From Scatosoma sp964459515 (lineage in GTDB: Bacteria > Bacillota > Clostridia > Christensenellales > Borkfalkiaceae): DNA of 22,165 nucleotides. The notes below the pieces were generated by a model. That model did not search any database and was not told where the DNA came from. It was given only the letters and a program-made list of their open reading frames with translations. Positions 14,757 through 22,165 of this stretch are shown here, one piece after another. A program made the position numbers and the translations under genes. Where the stretch lies: assembly GCA_964459515.1 (NCBI GenBank), contig CAYWML010000020.1:1-22165 (forward strand). The letters run 5' to 3'. Each line of letters starts with the position of its first letter. Position 1 is the stretch's first letter.

Positions 14757-16508
14757 TTATTTGATCGTGCCGTCGCTCCATTGCGTGCGTCTATTGGTAT
14801 ACATACCGTCAAAATATTCTTTCGCGCTCTTGCCTTGCTTAAATGCGTCGAAGGCAATGCTTACAGCCGTAGAGCTTGTATTATATTGGCAATCATACGC
14901 CTTCTTATAATCTTTGAAAAGCGTTTCCAAATTCGTTTTATAGAAAGCCGTGGTGGAGAAACCGTAAACGATATCCGATTTTTCCTTAATCGCCACGAGA
15001 GACTGTCCGTAAGCGGACATTTCCGCTTTATCCGCGTCGCTCATCGTATATTGAAGGGCTTTCGTCGTATCGGTGATTTTCGAGAACTCCGCCAAGGATT
15101 CGTCGGTGTACGCAAACTGCAAGAAGTCAACGGCGATTTCCTTCGCGCCTGCGCTGATCTTTTTGCTGAGGAAGGCAAGCGAGTTATGCGTATCTACCAA
15201 AGTATAGCCCTTGCCGCCGTTCTTCATATTGTTCGCGCGCGCAGTCGCTTCTTCTTTCGTTGCGCAAGGAAGGGGCATCCAAGCGAAATCGTCTCTGTAA
15301 TCTTTGCCGCCCGTTTGTTGCAACTCGTCGAAATACGTATCCGACTCCATTTCCCACCAGCAACCGTCAACCATCATCGCAGAAGCGTCGCTGACGACGA
15401 AATTTCTCTGCGTTGTCGTTTGCTCCGTCGTGTCGTCGTACGAATCGTCCGTATGCCACCCCTCGTCGGCAATCTTTTCGAGGAAGGAAAGCGCGTAATA
15501 TTTGCCTGCCTGTTTTGCCAATTCTTCTCCGTTCGTTTTTCCGTTAATCGTTACGTCGTCAAGCTCCGTTATCGTCCCGTCCGTGCCCACGGAAATCAAA
15601 TTTTTCGCCGTGCCGCTGTACGAATAGTTCAACGACATCTGCTCCAACCCCTCGTAGTTTGCCGCAAGCGCGGTGATAAACCAGTTCAAATATTCCTGTC
15701 TGTGTTTACCCGTCCACGAAATCGGATCCGTCGTATTCGAAATAACGTCGCAAAGCGCGAAAAATTCGTCATACGTCGTCGGAAGTCCGTCGTCGTCCGT
15801 CCCTTTCACACCATCGGGACCTGCCGACCGCTTGGAGCTGTCTTTCGTAAAGCAATTTCCCGAACTGAATTCTTTATCCGAATAGTCCGCTTTGAAATAC
15901 CAGCCGTTTTCTTCAAACATAGCCTTGTTGTAGCTGATTCCCACGTACCCTGCATAATGCGGAATGCCGTAATACTCGCCGTCGATCTTATAGTAAGCCT
16001 TTTGTTCGTCGCTCAATTTGCTTTCTATCGTTTTGCCGTTGTCGTACGGGTTCGCCGTCGTCAATACTTCCGTAATCGGCGAGAAGTAATTTTCCGCCCA
16101 CTTGCTATACAAAATCTGTTCGTGGAACACGATATCGTAAGGCACGTTGCTATCCACAAGCGTGGACATCATCGTCGTTTTATCCGACGTCACGTTGAAA
16201 TCGACGCCGTCGTACGTTACGCCGTCAATGGTAAACTCCTTGCCGGCGCGCTCTTTCTTATAGCGCGTAATCAACGTATCCAACCATTCTCTGCCGTAGC
16301 CTGCGCCGAAGTTGAACAACTTCAACTTATACGGATTTTTTACGCCGAGGCTTGCGTTGACGTCCTCTACGCTGCTCGCGCTGTTGCCGCCGTTGCCGCC
16401 GTTGCCGCTGTTGCCGCCGCCGTTGCCGCCGAAATTACAGCCGACTGCGCTGAAACACATCGTCGCCGCCAACAAGCTTACCAATACTTTACCTAATTTT
16501 TTCTTCAT
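14757..16508 (-). CDS. Extracellular sugar-binding lipoprotein of ABC transporter (family 1-type solute-binding protein)
   Basis: 583 aa from the ATG chosen here. An in-frame TTG nine codons upstream (16535) would give 592 aa. I prefer the ATG because AAGGAG (16516-16521) lies 7 nt before it and the protein then opens with a standard signal peptide, MKKKLGKVLVSLL, and lipobox SAVGC (Cys24). A Gly/Asn-rich spacer follows to about residue 45. The remainder reads as an oligosaccharide-binding protein: PYKLKLFNFGAGYG, YYKIDGEYYGIPHYAG, a central TYDEFFALCD stretch, and a C-terminal half ending with FDAFKQGKSAKEYFDGM. It is longer than the usual 430-550 aa. An Asp/Gly-rich insert, DGVKGTDDDG (about 232-241), resembles a calcium-binding loop. 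It should deliver imported oligosaccharides to the two permeases encoded next. Confidence 0.93.
   Translation of the reverse strand: MKKKLGKVLVSLLAATMCFSAVGCNFGGNGGGNSGNGGNGGNSASSVEDVNASLGVKNPYKLKLFNFGAGYGREWLDTLITRYKKERAGKEFTIDGVTYDGVDFNVTSDKTTMMSTLVDSNVPYDIVFHEQILYSKWAENYFSPITEVLTTANPYDNGKTIESKLSDEQKAYYKIDGEYYGIPHYAGYVGISYNKAMFEENGWYFKADYSDKEFSSGNCFTKDSSKRSAGPDGVKGTDDDGLPTTYDEFFALCDVISNTTDPISWTGKHRQEYLNWFITALAANYEGLEQMSLNYSYSGTAKNLISVGTDGTITELDDVTINGKTNGEELAKQAGKYYALSFLEKIADEGWHTDDSYDDTTEQTTTQRNFVVSDASAMMVDGCWWEMESDTYFDELQQTGGKDYRDDFAWMPLPCATKEEATARANNMKNGGKGYTLVDTHNSLAFLSKKISAGAKEIAVDFLQFAYTDESLAEFSKITDTTKALQYTMSDADKAEMSAYGQSLVAIKEKSDIVYGFSTTAFYKTNLETLFKDYKKAYDCQYNTSSTAVSIAFDAFKQGKSAKEYFDGMYTNRRTQWSDGTIK
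16383..16430 (-). repeat. 9-bp tandem repeat encoding the Gly/Asn spacer of the binding lipoprotein
   Basis: Five copies of a GGCGGCAAC-type 9-mer (minus strand), one with a single-base change, plus an extra 3-bp unit before the last copy. They encode the GGN-type spacer after the lipobox. Copy-number changes would be in frame and alter only the tether length. Confidence 0.8.
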
Positions 16509-16515
16509 GATTTTT

Positions 16516-16521
16516 CTCCTT
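16516..16521 (-). promoter_or_regulatory. Shine-Dalgarno that decides the binding-protein start
   Basis: AAGGAG on the minus strand, 7 nt before the ATG at 16508. It lies inside the longer TTG-initiated reading frame, which argues that the TTG is not the real start. Confidence 0.8.
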
Positions 16522-16567
16522 GATTTATATTTCAATCATTTTTTTTATTTTTATAACGCCGCATACT

Positions 16568-17524
16568 TTATAACCGCACGCGGTTGCCGCCGCTTTCGTA
16601 CGCCGCCAATACCAAACGCAAAGCCTTTGCGGCTTCTTCCGCGGTAATCGGGAAGCGTTCTCCGCTTTGCACGCAACGATAGAAGTCCTCTATCAACAGC
16701 TCGTGCCCGTAGCCGTAGCTCGGTTTCACGTGATAGCGCGCGCTCGCTTCCGAGAAAATCGTTTTTTCGCCCAAGCAGACGCATTCGGGCGTAATCCGAA
16801 GCACGCCCTTTGCCGTTTGCACGCCGATCTGCACGGGGAAGTCCGTCGCGCTGTCGTTGGTGGCAAAAAAGGTGAACGGCACTTTGCCTTCGCAAACGAG
16901 CGTCGCCGTATCTTCCACCTCGATTTTCTCCGCCAATGCCAAAGTCGAAATCGAAGCGCGAAGGGCGGAAGGCTCTCCGCAGAACCATTGCAAAAGGTCC
17001 AAGGTGTGCAACGCTTGATTGATCAATACGCCGCCGCCTTCCGTGGCTTTTTTGCCGCGCCACGCCGCGCTGTCGTAATACGCCTCGTCCCTATGCCACG
17101 CGAGATAGCCCGTCGCCGAAATCGGAGGCGTTTCCCGTAGAAAGTCCTTGGCGAAACGATTGACGGCAAGATAGCGATTTTGTAAACACACGCCGAGCTG
17201 TGCTTTGCTCTCGCGCTCCGCCGCAAGCAACGCCTCTATCTCCGCTTCGGAAACGCAAAGCGGCTTTTCCGAAAGCACATTACAGCCGCGCCGCAAAGCG
17301 GCAATCGCCATTTTCGCGTGCAGACAGTGCGGCGTACAAATATGCACGACGTCGGGTTTTACCTCGTCCAACATACGTACGTAATCGGCGTATTTTTTCG
17401 CTTTACCGTACGGCGCGAGCTTTTTCTCGTCCACGTCGCATACGGCGACAAGCTCGGCGTGCGCCTGCGCAAGCTCCGCATGCAACCGCCCGATGACGCC
17501 CAGCCCGATTACCGCGATTTTCAT
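16568..17524 (-). CDS. Gfo/Idh/MocA family NAD(P)-dependent sugar oxidoreductase (second of pair)
   Basis: This 318-aa protein opens with a Rossmann dinucleotide-binding motif (AVIGLGVIG, residues 4-12). It carries the family's catalytic lysine in SEKPL (Lys87). The C-terminal domain contains GGGVLINQALHTLDLLQW (about 163-180), whose His and Asp are at the usual substrate site. It is somewhat short for the family (commonly 330-400 aa). Its ATG overlaps the stop of the preceding oxidoreductase (ATGA, 4 bp) and has no good Shine-Dalgarno, so translation is probably coupled. The family oxidises or reduces sugar or cyclitol hydroxyls with NAD(P). The exact substrate cannot be read from the sequence. 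No signal peptide, so cytoplasmic. Confidence 0.9.
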   Translation of the reverse strand: MKIAVIGLGVIGRLHAELAQAHAELVAVCDVDEKKLAPYGKAKKYADYVRMLDEVKPDVVHICTPHCLHAKMAIAALRRGCNVLSEKPLCVSEAEIEALLAAERESKAQLGVCLQNRYLAVNRFAKDFLRETPPISATGYLAWHRDEAYYDSAAWRGKKATEGGGVLINQALHTLDLLQWFCGEPSALRASISTLALAEKIEVEDTATLVCEGKVPFTFFATNDSATDFPVQIGVQTAKGVLRITPECVCLGEKTIFSEASARYHVKPSYGYGHELLIEDFYRCVQSGERFPITAEEAAKALRLVLAAYESGGNRVRL

Positions 17525-18699
17525 TTTTTATTACCGAACGAACCGGAAGTATCCGCAACCGCTTCCACGACGTTGTCTTTCAAACGCGACGCCTTGCGGT
17601 GCGCCTCCAACTCGCGCAAGTACCGCTCTTCGTCGATCGGCAGGGAAATTTCTTCGCCGCCGTTCCAGCCCGAAAGCTCGATCGCGTTCATAAGCTCTAC
17701 GCCGTTAATCCCGTCCGTGCCCTGCACGAATTGCGTTTCCAAGCCGAGAACGGCATTCGCGAAATTGTTGAGAATACCTGCGTGTTGCTTGTTCTCTCCG
17801 TCCGTTTCCACCTCGATCCTTTCGCAATTCGGACGCGCAAAACCGTTTTCGGCAACGCGCGAGAACGCTTGGCTGTCCTCGTCGTTTTTATACCAAATCA
17901 GCTTGTCGCCCTCGCAAAGGAGCTTGCCTTTCGTGCCCGAGATCTCCAAACGGTTCGTGCCCGGCGTTTCGCCCGTGGTCGTGATAAACACGCCCGTCGC
18001 GCCGTTTTTGTACGTAAAGTACGCCGTGACTTCGTCCTCCACCTCGATATCGTGCCATCTGCCGTATTTGCAGAAACCGCGGACGGTCTGCGGCATTTCG
18101 CCGACGATCCATTGCACGAGGTCGATCTGGTGCGGACATTGATTGATAAGCACGCCGCCGCCTTCGCCTGCCCACGTCGCGCGCCAACCGCCGCTGTTGT
18201 AATACGCCTGCGTTCTGAACCAATCGGTGATAATCCAATTCACCCGTTGCAATTCGCCGATATCGCCGTTTGCGATCATTTCGCGCATTTTACGGTATAC
18301 GCAATTCGTGCGTTGATTGAACATCATGCCGAAACGCGCCTTGCTGTTTTCGGCGACCGCGTTCATTTCGCGCACCTGCTTCGTGTATACCCCCGCCGGC
18401 TTGTCGCAAATGACGTGCATGCCGCGCTTTAAGCCGTCTGCAACCAACGCGGCGTGGTCGTAATGCGGCGTTTCCACCAAAACGACGTCGCACAAGCCGC
18501 TGTCGAAAAACGCTTCGTCGTCCGTAAAACGGGCAAACTGCATTTCGGGATACTTCTCGCCGAGGATATCCAGCTTTTTCGGGTTCGTATCCGCAACCGC
18601 CGTCAGAACGCCGTTTTCAATCAGCCCCTGCGCGAATAAGCCCGTGTAATACGAACCTTGGTTGCCTGCCCCGATAATGCCGAACCTTACCTTTTCCAT
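17521..18699 (-). CDS. Gfo/Idh/MocA family NAD(P)-dependent sugar oxidoreductase (first of pair)
   Basis: 392 aa. Rossmann motif GIIGAGNQG at residues 7-15 and the family lysine in ICDKPAG (Lys100). The substrate-domain segment GGGVLINQCPHQIDLVQW (about 181-198) includes His190 and Asp193. It shares the GGGVLINQxxHxxDLxQW core with the next gene, so the two are paralogues, but they differ in length and elsewhere and probably act on different intermediates or in opposite directions. The start has AAGGAGG upstream. It lies 61 bp after the TIM-barrel gene and overlaps the second oxidoreductase by 4 bp. I infer that the pair works on a sugar from the imported glycan, perhaps making and then reducing a keto-sugar. 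Confidence 0.92.
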   Translation of the reverse strand: MEKVRFGIIGAGNQGSYYTGLFAQGLIENGVLTAVADTNPKKLDILGEKYPEMQFARFTDDEAFFDSGLCDVVLVETPHYDHAALVADGLKRGMHVICDKPAGVYTKQVREMNAVAENSKARFGMMFNQRTNCVYRKMREMIANGDIGELQRVNWIITDWFRTQAYYNSGGWRATWAGEGGGVLINQCPHQIDLVQWIVGEMPQTVRGFCKYGRWHDIEVEDEVTAYFTYKNGATGVFITTTGETPGTNRLEISGTKGKLLCEGDKLIWYKNDEDSQAFSRVAENGFARPNCERIEVETDGENKQHAGILNNFANAVLGLETQFVQGTDGINGVELMNAIELSGWNGGEEISLPIDEERYLRELEAHRKASRLKDNVVEAVADTSGSFGNKK

Positions 18700-18760
18700 C
18701 GCAAAAATTCCTCCTTCTTTAATTTTATAATATCGAATTTATTTCGTAACGCCGCGCTGC

Positions 18761-19609
18761 TTATTTCACGAACGCGCCGTTTACTTCTTTATAGCCGACT
18801 TCGTTCAACAGCTTTTTAAGGGCGTTCACCGCCGCGTCGAACGCTTCGCGCGCGCTACCGTACGTATGCTCGTGCTTCATTTCCGTGTTATCGATTTGCT
18901 TAAACGCGTCGAAAAGAGCGAGGTGCGGCTCTAACGTCAGCACTTTATCGTCCTTTATTTTTTCCAACAGCGTTTTAATCTCGCCGTCGCCGTACCCTGC
19001 CGGCACCAACGCGCCCGTAGCGGTTTGCACGTCCTTAATGTGGAAATAGTCCGTCGTCGCATGGAACAACGCCAACGTGCGTTCGGCTTTTTCACCGCAT
19101 TGGAGATAGTTGGCAGGATCGTAAATATACTTCAATCCGTCCACGTTTTGCATGATCTTCGATACGCAGTCCGCCGTATCTCCGAAAATGTCCTTTTCGT
19201 TTTCATGGTACATCTGCACGCCGTATTCCCGTCCGATTGCCACCATTTCTTTAAGCCGCGCGTACACCTTTTCTTCCTTGCCTTTTGCGTTGAAAAAGCT
19301 GAACATACGAATTTTATCCGTCTTGAAAATCTTCGCCAACTTGCAAACGTGCCGAACCAGCTCGGAATATTCCGCGAAGTCCGTATCGATATCCGTTTTA
19401 CCGAGCGGCGAACCGATCGACCATACCGAAATCCCGTTTTCTTCAAACGTCTTTTGATACGCTTTCGCTTCCTCTTCGGTAAACACGGAAACGTTCTTTC
19501 CGTCGATGCTGCGAAGCTCCGTCAAGGAAATGCCGTTCTCTTTCATCGCCGCAATCTGTTCCTCGATACTGCTGCCCGCTTCGTCCGAAAATGCACTAAG
19601 TCTAATCAT
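18761..19609 (-). CDS. Xylose-isomerase-like TIM-barrel protein (sugar phosphate isomerase/epimerase family)
   Basis: 282 aa, full length for the AP endonuclease family 2 / sugar phosphate isomerase-epimerase group. Probable metal ligands lie at strand ends in the expected order: Glu136 or Glu138 (MYHENEKD), Asp164 (YDPANY), His190 (HIKD) and Glu227 (LEPHL). Members of this fold isomerise or epimerise keto-sugars, and some cleave 3-keto-glycosides by elimination. The ATG has a GAGGT ribosome-binding sequence. It lies 38 bp after the HAD gene and precedes the two Gfo/Idh genes, an association often seen in catabolic operons for modified or unusual sugars. The exact reaction is not determinable from sequence. 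Confidence 0.87.
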   Translation of the reverse strand: MIRLSAFSDEAGSSIEEQIAAMKENGISLTELRSIDGKNVSVFTEEEAKAYQKTFEENGISVWSIGSPLGKTDIDTDFAEYSELVRHVCKLAKIFKTDKIRMFSFFNAKGKEEKVYARLKEMVAIGREYGVQMYHENEKDIFGDTADCVSKIMQNVDGLKYIYDPANYLQCGEKAERTLALFHATTDYFHIKDVQTATGALVPAGYGDGEIKTLLEKIKDDKVLTLEPHLALFDAFKQIDNTEMKHEHTYGSAREAFDAAVNALKKLLNEVGYKEVNGAFVK

Positions 19610-19647
19610 CGCTGTATACCTCGTTTTATTTTTTCTCGACGGTTGCC

Positions 19648-20508
19648 TTAAATATATCGCAATACGTCGTTAAAGCCGTCTACCATGGCGTAGGTTTGCT
19701 CCGCCATGCCGCTCGACAAAATATTGCCGTCTTTGAAGCCGATGACGTCGAAGCCTGCCAACCGCCCCGAAATCAACCCGGACGAGGAATCCTCCAACAC
19801 CACCGCCTGCGATTTGTCCGCCACGCCGAGCCCCATCGCCATTTCCGCATACACCCACGGGTGCGGCTTCGCCGCCATTTCCCCGATCGTGCCGTATTGC
19901 CCGGGAATCTTGCGTTTGCCGCCCGTCACGATCGCGTCGTAAAATTCCGTCGGATCGCCCATGTTCAATATGCGGAACGTCGAAAGAATTTCGGGAATCG
20001 CCTTATAATCCAAGCCGCTCGTCGCCAAGCCGATTTTCACTCCTCTGCCTTTCAGCTCCGTCAAGAACTCCTTCAAACCCTCGCGAGGACGGAACGCGGA
20101 AACGTTCCCTCTGCCCTGCAAAATTTCGTTCAGCTCCGTTTCGGCGATTTCGTGATATACCCCGTTCGCCTCGATCGCCGTTTGTGGTATGCCGTATTTC
20201 TTTATGCAATATTCCAAATGCTCTATCGTCGAAAATCCCGAAACGTACGGAATATCCTCTTCCGCCAGCGTAAACGTCGGCTTCCCGAGCAGCTTTTTCA
20301 CCGTCTTTTCGATTAGCCAGATCCAAAACTCCTCCGATTTCACCGTCGTGCCGTCCAAATCCATCAAAACGTATTTCGCCTTGCCGCAAAAATTACCGTC
20401 TGACAGCGGATAGGTCGCCTCCACGCCGCATTGGTCGATGGTGCACGTCGTTCTGCCGTTCTGCTCCGCAAAGCGTATTCCGTTTACTTTATATTGTGTA
20501 TAATTCAT
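19648..20508 (-). CDS. HAD-superfamily hydrolase, beta-phosphoglucomutase-like
   Basis: The 286-aa frame has all four HAD motifs. Motif I is MDLDGTT (the two Asp about 49 residues in), motif II ATSG, motif III the Lys of AKPHPW, and motif IV the ED pair of VLEDSSSG. The helical cap between motifs I and II fits the beta-phosphoglucomutase/phosphatase group. It may convert or dephosphorylate a sugar phosphate. Unusually, about 43 residues with no HAD similarity precede the domain. Start choice: the ATG at 20508 has AGGTGA about 6 nt upstream; an in-frame GTG at 20514 would give 288 aa and a 4-bp GTGA overlap with the GH2 gene. Either way translation is tightly coupled to the GH2 gene. Confidence 0.88.
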   Translation of the reverse strand: MNYTQYKVNGIRFAEQNGRTTCTIDQCGVEATYPLSDGNFCGKAKYVLMDLDGTTVKSEEFWIWLIEKTVKKLLGKPTFTLAEEDIPYVSGFSTIEHLEYCIKKYGIPQTAIEANGVYHEIAETELNEILQGRGNVSAFRPREGLKEFLTELKGRGVKIGLATSGLDYKAIPEILSTFRILNMGDPTEFYDAIVTGGKRKIPGQYGTIGEMAAKPHPWVYAEMAMGLGVADKSQAVVLEDSSSGLISGRLAGFDVIGFKDGNILSSGMAEQTYAMVDGFNDVLRYI

Positions 20509-20510
20509 AT

Positions 20511-22165
20511 TCACTCACCTGCCTTTACGAAATCGGTAACGGTTATCTCTTCGGGCTTTATCGCCTCTTTCGAAGTGATATAAATCGTCTTTTCTTCGCC
20601 TGCCTCTACGTCGATATAGTTGTCCGAATAAGTATATTTATAGTTGTCGGGCAAGCTCACGAACACGGATTTCGCGAATTTGTTCGCTTTTACGGTGACG
20701 GCTACGCGATTTTCTTCGATTTGCTCGATCTCCGTCGTATAATCGCTCTCGAATTTCGCGCTCGCCCAGAAATCCCACGAATACAAGGTCGTCGTCGTTT
20801 TTCCGTCCGCCGTGTATTTCACGTACAGATAGGTATTCTCCTGCTCGATATTTCTGTCAAGCGGCAAATGGTATGCGCCGTCCTTGCAAAGCTTGATTTT
20901 TTTCTTTCCCTTCCAAAGAATCTCGCCGTTTACCGTCTTTTGCCCGTACTCGAACGCCACCTTTTTATCCGAAACCGTGTCGTTTACGCCGAACAACACC
21001 GTCTTCCCGTCCGCGCGATAATAATAGGACATCAAAAGCGGCGCGAACGATTTTTGGATCTGATAATATACCGCTTTCGGTTCGGTGTAGTAGTCCACGA
21101 CCGCCCAAGTCCCCGACGGCCAGATTTCCGAATACATCCAATTCAAATACCCGGCAGTCTTGCCCTTGCCGGAACGCTGATATTCGCATTCGCATTTCAA
21201 CGTCTGCGCGTGCATCAGCATACCCTTGGCGATAAACTCGTCCACGTTCTTCGGCTCGCCGTACAGCTCCGTAGCGAATTTATGTTGTTGCTCCGCAAAG
21301 CGCAAACGCACCGCCGCGTACGGGTTTTCCATCAGTCTGTCGAACCAATATTCGTTGAGCGGCCAAAGCTTATCCTGCGGGAATATCTTGTCGAACGTCT
21401 GACGGCTGTGCGGCCCCATCGACGCCGATTCGGAAATGAACGGCACGATATTTTGCGCCACGCTCTTGCGATACATGCCGAAGCCGTCGCGTATCGTCTG
21501 CTCGAAACAATTCTTATGCGATTCCCCCGACGTAAGGTCGTTGCCGACGTCCGTCATGGCACAAGGGCTTTGCTTCGCGAACGGACGAGAATCGTCCAAG
21601 TTCCCGACTATGCCGCGCAAAATCACGTTGACGAACCAATCGCCGCGGACAATCTTCGCACCCGTCGAGCCGGTTTTCTCGTTGCCGCCGCACCAATATA
21701 CGATGGACGGGTGATTGCGCAAACGCTTGATTTGATATTCGATTTCCTCGCTTGCGCTCTTTACGAACGCCTCGTTATCGTCGGGGATATCCGCGCAGGC
21801 AAACATCAAATCCTGCCATACCATAACCCCTAACTCGTCGCACAAATCGTAAAATATATCTTTCTCGTAAATACCGCCGCCCCAAATTCGCAAAACGTTG
21901 ACGTTCGCCGCCACCGCCTGACGAATAAGTTTTTCATATTTCTCGTCCGTCACGCAACCCGTAAAGCAATCGACGGGAACCCAGTTCGAGCCTTTCATGT
22001 ACACGGGCTGTCCGTTGATTTTCAACTGATAGCTCAACATCTCGGTGTCCAAAGGACGTTGCTCTAGCGTTACGTCGCGATACGCCATTCTGCCCGATTT
22101 TGCGGAAATGACCTTTCCGTCGCGGACGAGCTCCACCTTATAGCCGTACAGCGGATGCTCGCCGT
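20511..22165 (-). CDS. Glycoside hydrolase family 2 enzyme, beta-mannosidase-like, cut at window edge
   Basis: About 551 C-terminal residues are visible and the frame stays open to the right edge (GEHPLYGYKVELVRDG), so the N-terminal GH2 sandwich is outside the window. The barrel is clear: GQPVYMKGSNWVPVD, then NVLRIWGGGIYEKD, then RNHPSIVYWCGGNEKTG. The Glu of GGNE (codon at about 21678-21680) is the expected acid/base. The probable nucleophile is the Glu in FISESASMGPHS (about 21429-21431), where family members usually have SEFG. YLNWMYSEIWPSGTWAVVDYY and the following PKAVYY match beta-mannosidases. A beta-sandwich tail closes the protein. It likely removes beta-linked mannose or a similar sugar from imported oligosaccharides. 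Its TGA overlaps or abuts the HAD gene start. Confidence 0.9.
   Translation of the reverse strand, partial: GEHPLYGYKVELVRDGKVISAKSGRMAYRDVTLEQRPLDTEMLSYQLKINGQPVYMKGSNWVPVDCFTGCVTDEKYEKLIRQAVAANVNVLRIWGGGIYEKDIFYDLCDELGVMVWQDLMFACADIPDDNEAFVKSASEEIEYQIKRLRNHPSIVYWCGGNEKTGSTGAKIVRGDWFVNVILRGIVGNLDDSRPFAKQSPCAMTDVGNDLTSGESHKNCFEQTIRDGFGMYRKSVAQNIVPFISESASMGPHSRQTFDKIFPQDKLWPLNEYWFDRLMENPYAAVRLRFAEQQHKFATELYGEPKNVDEFIAKGMLMHAQTLKCECEYQRSGKGKTAGYLNWMYSEIWPSGTWAVVDYYTEPKAVYYQIQKSFAPLLMSYYYRADGKTVLFGVNDTVSDKKVAFEYGQKTVNGEILWKGKKKIKLCKDGAYHLPLDRNIEQENTYLYVKYTADGKTTTTLYSWDFWASAKFESDYTTEIEQIEENRVAVTVKANKFAKSVFVSLPDNYKYTYSDNYIDVEAGEEKTIYITSKEAIKPEEITVTDFVKAGE

Noticed and set aside
14670..16496. 608-aa open frame on the plus strand
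   Set aside because: Antisense to the well-supported sugar-binding lipoprotein; very Arg/Val/Phe-rich and no recognisable domain.
16509..16535. TTG start extending the sugar-binding protein by nine residues
   Set aside because: The extension contains the Shine-Dalgarno AAGGAG itself and would put a non-typical segment before the signal peptide.
20496..21833. 445-aa open frame on the plus strand
   Set aside because: Antisense to the GH2 enzyme, with no domain and shadow-like composition.

Overview
This window looks like one continuous glycan uptake and breakdown operon from a Gram-positive bacterium, probably an uncultured clostridial (Bacillota) lineage. Every convincing gene lies on the minus strand, so transcription runs from the right edge to the left edge. 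Four observations support the organism call. Nearly every start has a strong Shine-Dalgarno sequence of the AAGGAG type. There are three lipobox lipoproteins followed by Ser/Asn/Gly spacers. The sugar importer is a MalF/MalG-type ABC system. No SusC/SusD or TonB-dependent outer-membrane genes are present. The clostridial assignment is an inference from style, not from a marker gene.

Layout in transcription order (right to left): a GH2 beta-mannosidase-like enzyme cut by the right edge; a HAD/beta-phosphoglucomutase-like protein; a xylose-isomerase-like TIM-barrel protein; two Gfo/Idh/MocA oxidoreductases overlapping by 4 bp; a sugar-binding lipoprotein and its two ABC permeases; a 1059-aa secreted Ig-like protein; a DUF4838 lipoprotein; a 1810-aa modular lipoprotein; an ADP-ribosylglycohydrolase-fold protein; and the first codons of a probable GH78-like (alpha-L-rhamnosidase-type) enzyme cut by the left edge. 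Intergenic gaps are all 76 bp or less, and there is no stretch over 300 bp without a gene. No tRNA, rRNA, CRISPR array or mobile element was seen.

A likely joint role is as follows. The large surface proteins hold or trim a complex glycan, the ABC system imports the fragments, and the cytoplasmic GH2, oxidoreductase, TIM-barrel and HAD proteins break them down. No ATPase and no regulator are encoded here, so the importer presumably uses an ATPase encoded elsewhere.

The most interesting points are five. The giant lipoprotein has six Ig-like units and four diversified binding-like units. It contains a perfect 374-bp direct repeat whose 849-bp spacing keeps the reading frame. The paired Gfo/Idh plus TIM-barrel genes suggest oxidative glycoside cleavage. 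The ADP-ribosylglycohydrolase homologue carries an extra beta-rich C-terminal domain in a glycan operon. Two strong hairpins without U-tracts sit at boundaries inside the operon.
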